Positions 61,360-64,000 of a stretch of 64,000 nt of DNA are shown one piece after another (the first letter of the stretch is position 1; every line of letters begins with the position of its first letter). A program made the translations under genes and the position numbers. This stretch comes from Heliocybe sulcata (lineage: Eukaryota; Basidiomycota; Agaricomycetes; Gloeophyllales; Gloeophyllaceae). The stretch covers positions 591,508 through 655,507 of the forward strand of contig ML213504.1 of assembly GCA_004369045.1 (NCBI GenBank). Direction: 5' to 3'. The notes beneath the pieces were generated by a model. It did no database searches, was not told the DNA's origin, and saw only the letters and a program-made list of their open reading frames with translations.

Positions 61360-63174
61360 ATGGCATCGGCTGCCGCTCACGGTAAAGGGCTTCTGCTCAA
61401 GGCGGACAACATTGCAAACGCTTTTCGAGACGAGATACAGAGATCGCTCGCTACGCGGCAGAAGGCTCCGACCCTCGTTGGCATCCTTTCGACCTCGCAG
61501 TCGCCCAGCAGGTACTACGCCGAGTTTACCAAGAAGCAATGCGAAGCACTTGGTGTCAATTTCGTACTAAAGGAGACCGGGGCGGCGCTAAACAAGGATA
61601 ATGCGGAGCGGGAGGAGCTTGCGGAGGGAGAGGGCGTTGAGGAGGCGATTATTGACGCCAATGACGATGACTCGGTGGATGGGATTATGGTGAGCTCGAG
61701 AAGTCTATGTATACCTTGGACGGAATGATTTCACGTTCTTATATGTGCCAGGTCTACTACCCTATCTTTGGTGTACAACAGGTCGGTGCACTGAGAGAGA
61801 CTGGGGCCTGTGCATGGGATCTGCAGACTAAAATTATCCTTCCTGTCCTGCATAGGACCAATACCTACAACAGGTTCGGATCCGCATCTCTTAAATTATG
61901 TCAACTCTCATTTTGTATCGCACAGGTTGTATCTCCCCTGAAAGATGTGGAGGGTCTCCACTTCAAATTCCACTACAATCTCTATCACAAGTATGCTGTC
62001 TTCTTTAGCAAGGCTGACACAATCTCACAGGACATTCCTAGCATCCGCTTCGTCCAACCGAAAGCCCTTATCTCCTCCGTCGCCCCAACCGACATCCCTC
62101 CACAGCCTGCGGACGACTCCCCTCCAGAAGGAACGGTAAAATCCATCTTACCCTGCACGCCACTGGCAATCGTGAAATGTTTGGAGCATATTGGCGTGTA
62201 TAATAAGATATTGCCCTATGGCGATCGGGCGTATGGGAGGACGGTTACTGTTATCAATAGGTGAGTGCTCACAAAGGTGAAGGACAATGCTTTTAGTGTC
62301 GGATGAGAAGGAGGAGATAGGAAGGTCATGGAGGAGGGGTAGTAGTGAGTTGTGGCTGATATGCAGCTCGGTCTGTACAGGTCGGAAGTCGTAGGACGGC
62401 CATTAGCTGCCCTGTTGGCGAACGATGGGGCGAGGGTGTTCTCTGTCGATGTTGACTCCATTCAGGTGCGCAGTTCCCTCTCCACATCTTGCCTTTACCG
62501 GAGTCGCAGCGTTCTCACGCCCTTCGCTGCATTCAACCAGGAATACACCAAGCGCCCCAAATCGACTGACTCCCCCTCCTTCGCCAAGTACCACCCGCGT
62601 CACATTGTGCACCCAAGTACGCTGTCCCTCCAAGAGTGCCTTGGCCTGTCCGATGTGGTGATCTCGGCTGTGCCAAACGCGGATTATAAGGTGAAGACGG
62701 AGTGGCTGAAGGATGGGTGTGTGGCGATGAACGTCGCTGCGGAGAAGAATTTTGAGAAGGATGTGAGGGAGAAGGTGAGCAAGCCTGCTGGTTTATTCAT
62801 CTGATCATTTTCTCTTGGCGTATGCTGGGCAGCTGGTGCATGCCTCGGGTGCATAGTCCCAAAGACCAGCATCATCTAGTCCGAGTCAGGGTTCTACGTA
62901 TAGAGCTATGACTGACAGATATATGCTGCGTCATTATTAGGCCTCTATGTATCTTCCAGCAGTAGGGAAAGTGACGATTACGATGCTCCTGCGTAACCTG
63001 TACGTCCGTCTGCTTACAATATCTTATTGCTCCTGGCTCACCACACCGCCTCGTTTCTCCTCCCGGTTATACTTGCCCGCTTATGCGCAATTAAACCGAC
63101 CTCATCGGGCTGTGCTTCGCGTTATGAAGCTTACGCCTGCAGCAGTATCGGGAGCTTCTTTGAAGCGTGCATGA
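61360..63174 (+). CDS. MTD1: MTD1-type NAD-dependent methylenetetrahydrofolate dehydrogenase
   Basis: Cytosolic one-carbon enzyme oxidising 5,10-methylene-THF. The start is the ATG at 61360-61362 (MASAAAHGKGLLLKADNIAN). The substrate domain reads APTLVGILSTSQSPSRYYAE, FTKKQCEALGVNFVLKETG, DDDSVDGIM|VYYPIFG, VVSPLKDVEGLHFKFHYNLY, and KSILPCTPLAIVKCLEHIGV with YNKILPYGDRAYGRTVTVIN. The Rossmann domain has SEVVGRPLAALLANDGARVF, VHPSTLSLQECLGLSDVVIS and VAMNVAAEKNFEKDV. The last exons give ASMYLPAVGKVTITMLLRNL, the conserved MTD1 C-terminus. Beyond that the frame continues to 63174, but a final intron and an earlier stop are possible, so the end is uncertain. It is of the yeast MTD1 type, without a cyclohydrolase/synthetase fusion. 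About eight introns. Confidence 0.9.
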
Positions 63175-63663
63175 GCTCCGTGAAGATCCATTGGAAATTT
63201 GGAATGGATCGTGAAGGGGAATGGGGATCGGAATGCTGCGCAGTACACGGCGGTTGGGGATGCCATGGGAAGGGATCGGTGCGTGCATCTATGACTATGA
63301 ATTCGAAAAGTAGATTAGACCACAGACTACAGAGATATGGCGCTCAGCTAGAGATATAGAAGAGTGCCATCTTGCGTACCCTGAGTAACTGCATAACAAT
63401 ATTAGAGGTGGCACGCTTGTATGGAGTCATAAGGCTGCCCCAACCAAAGCAAAAGAGGAGCCGGTCCGAGACGAGACGAGGGCATCCCTCACAGGAGATC
63501 TGATGCGGCTGCGGAACCAGAAGTGCTTCATTAATTATGCATTGTGGATGGCCCTGTGATGTCAATGTCGACATGATGAACTATGTATCAATCGCATATG
63601 GATGATAGGATAGAATAGAGCTGGAAAAGCAACTGAATAACCAACAGATAGTCCCTATTATTG
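63175..63663. other. convergent 3' region, MTD1 and ORM genes
   Basis: About 490 bp between stops. No additional gene is seen. Confidence 0.4.
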
Positions 63664-63981
63664 CTACTGGAAATACGACTCGGTGAGATGGGGGATTGGC
63701 GGTGCAGTGGCGGTGCCGTTCGGCGTCGGGGTACCCGAAGGCGGGAAACCGGGGGTAACAGGCGTAGAGACGCCAGAGGCTTCGTCGGAGAGGAAGCGTA
63801 CGCGCTGACCGTGGGCCTGTAGACGAGGATGAGACAGGATGTACTCGGAGGCGAAGAAAAGAGAAGGACTAGGGTGTAACGGACCTGTGGAAGCTTCGGG
63901 AGGAGCCCCAGAATGAGGGCCGTGAGGTTGATGGCGAAGAGAATGGGGTTGTAGTGCGTGAAATGAGTTGATAGGAGGAAG
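63664..63981 (-). CDS. ORM/ORMDL sphingolipid regulator, C-terminal exons only
   Basis: Two exons at the right edge. The first, beginning just after an acceptor (ending at 63982), reads FLLSTHFTHYNPILFAINL and TALILGLLPKLPQ, the last membrane segment of ORMDL proteins. An intron (about 63822-63882) joins to AHGQRVRFLSDEASGVSTP and a Pro/Thr-rich tail ending IPHLTESYFQ, stop 63664-63666. Orm proteins sit in the ER and restrain serine palmitoyltransferase. The N-terminal two-thirds lie beyond the window. The tail is longer than that of human ORMDLs. The short visible part limits confidence, but the STHFTHYN / LLPKLP pattern is distinctive. Confidence 0.82.
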   Translation of the reverse strand, partial: LPPINSFHALQPHSLRHQPHGPHSGAPPEASTGPLHPSPSLFFASEYILSHPRLQAHGQRVRFLSDEASGVSTPVTPGFPPSGTPTPNGTATAPPIPHLTESYFQ

Positions 63982-64000
63982 CTAGTATTCGTAATAGTTA

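Overview
This window is nuclear DNA of a filamentous basidiomycete, most likely an Agaricomycete. The evidence is dense short introns (about 50-60 nt, GT...AG) cutting nearly every gene, compact spacing with many divergent gene pairs, and a tandem pair of the membrane glycoproteins that are expanded in mushroom-forming fungi. No ribosomal RNA gene, CRISPR array, confident tRNA or retroviral element was seen. About 29 protein genes can be read. Intron positions were inferred by eye from frame and homology, so each CDS span runs from start to stop with introns inside. LAYOUT. 1-6.2 kb (minus): a Rho-binding GBD/FH3 protein cut by the left edge, then MCM6. 6.4-7.5 kb (plus): a tyrosine phosphatase. 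7.7-15.1 kb (minus): VAC14 and a PA14-containing GH3 beta-glucosidase. 15.6-19.2 kb: an RNF220-like E3 (plus), a tiny TOM7 gene (minus), and eIF3f (plus). 19.3-23.2 kb: urease accessory UreF (minus) and AFG1 ATPase (plus), whose shared promoter holds an 831-bp non-autonomous DNA transposon. 23.5-27.8 kb (plus): an epoxide hydrolase and a Barentsz/CASC3 protein. 28.3-30.1 kb (minus): an MFS transporter. 30.7-33.2 kb: TFIIB (plus) and RRS1 (minus). 33.7-41.0 kb: a secreted GH92 mannosidase (plus), TIP41 (minus), and dynein light intermediate chain (plus). 41.4-44.1 kb (plus): an unrecognised disordered protein and a TLS1/C9orf78 splicing factor. 44.2-46.6 kb (minus): a secreted S53 sedolisin. 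47.8-51.8 kb: eIF3m (plus) and a B-box plus DUF2009 protein (minus). 51.9-54.7 kb (plus): the tandem membrane glycoproteins. 55.0-56.5 kb (minus): a STIMATE-family membrane protein. 56.7-63.2 kb (plus): SEC18/NSF, a GLC8-type PP1 inhibitor and a one-carbon MTD1 dehydrogenase. 63.7-64.0 kb (minus): the C-terminus of an ORM/ORMDL protein cut by the right edge. HOW THE GENES RELATE. Most are housekeeping genes for replication (MCM6), transcription and splicing (TFIIB, TLS1, Barentsz), translation (eIF3f, eIF3m, RRS1), membrane traffic (VAC14, SEC18), mitochondria (TOM7, AFG1) and TOR/PP1/PP2A signalling (TIP41, GLC8). A few secreted hydrolases (GH92, S53) are interspersed. Nothing looks like a biosynthetic cluster or a defence island. 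The most informative non-genic feature is the recent transposon in the ureF/AFG1 promoter, with perfect ends, an 8-bp target duplication, repeated subterminal motifs and a tRNA-like internal segment. The least understood protein features are the tandem glycoproteins, the B-box/DUF2009 protein and the disordered protein at 41.4-42.7 kb.
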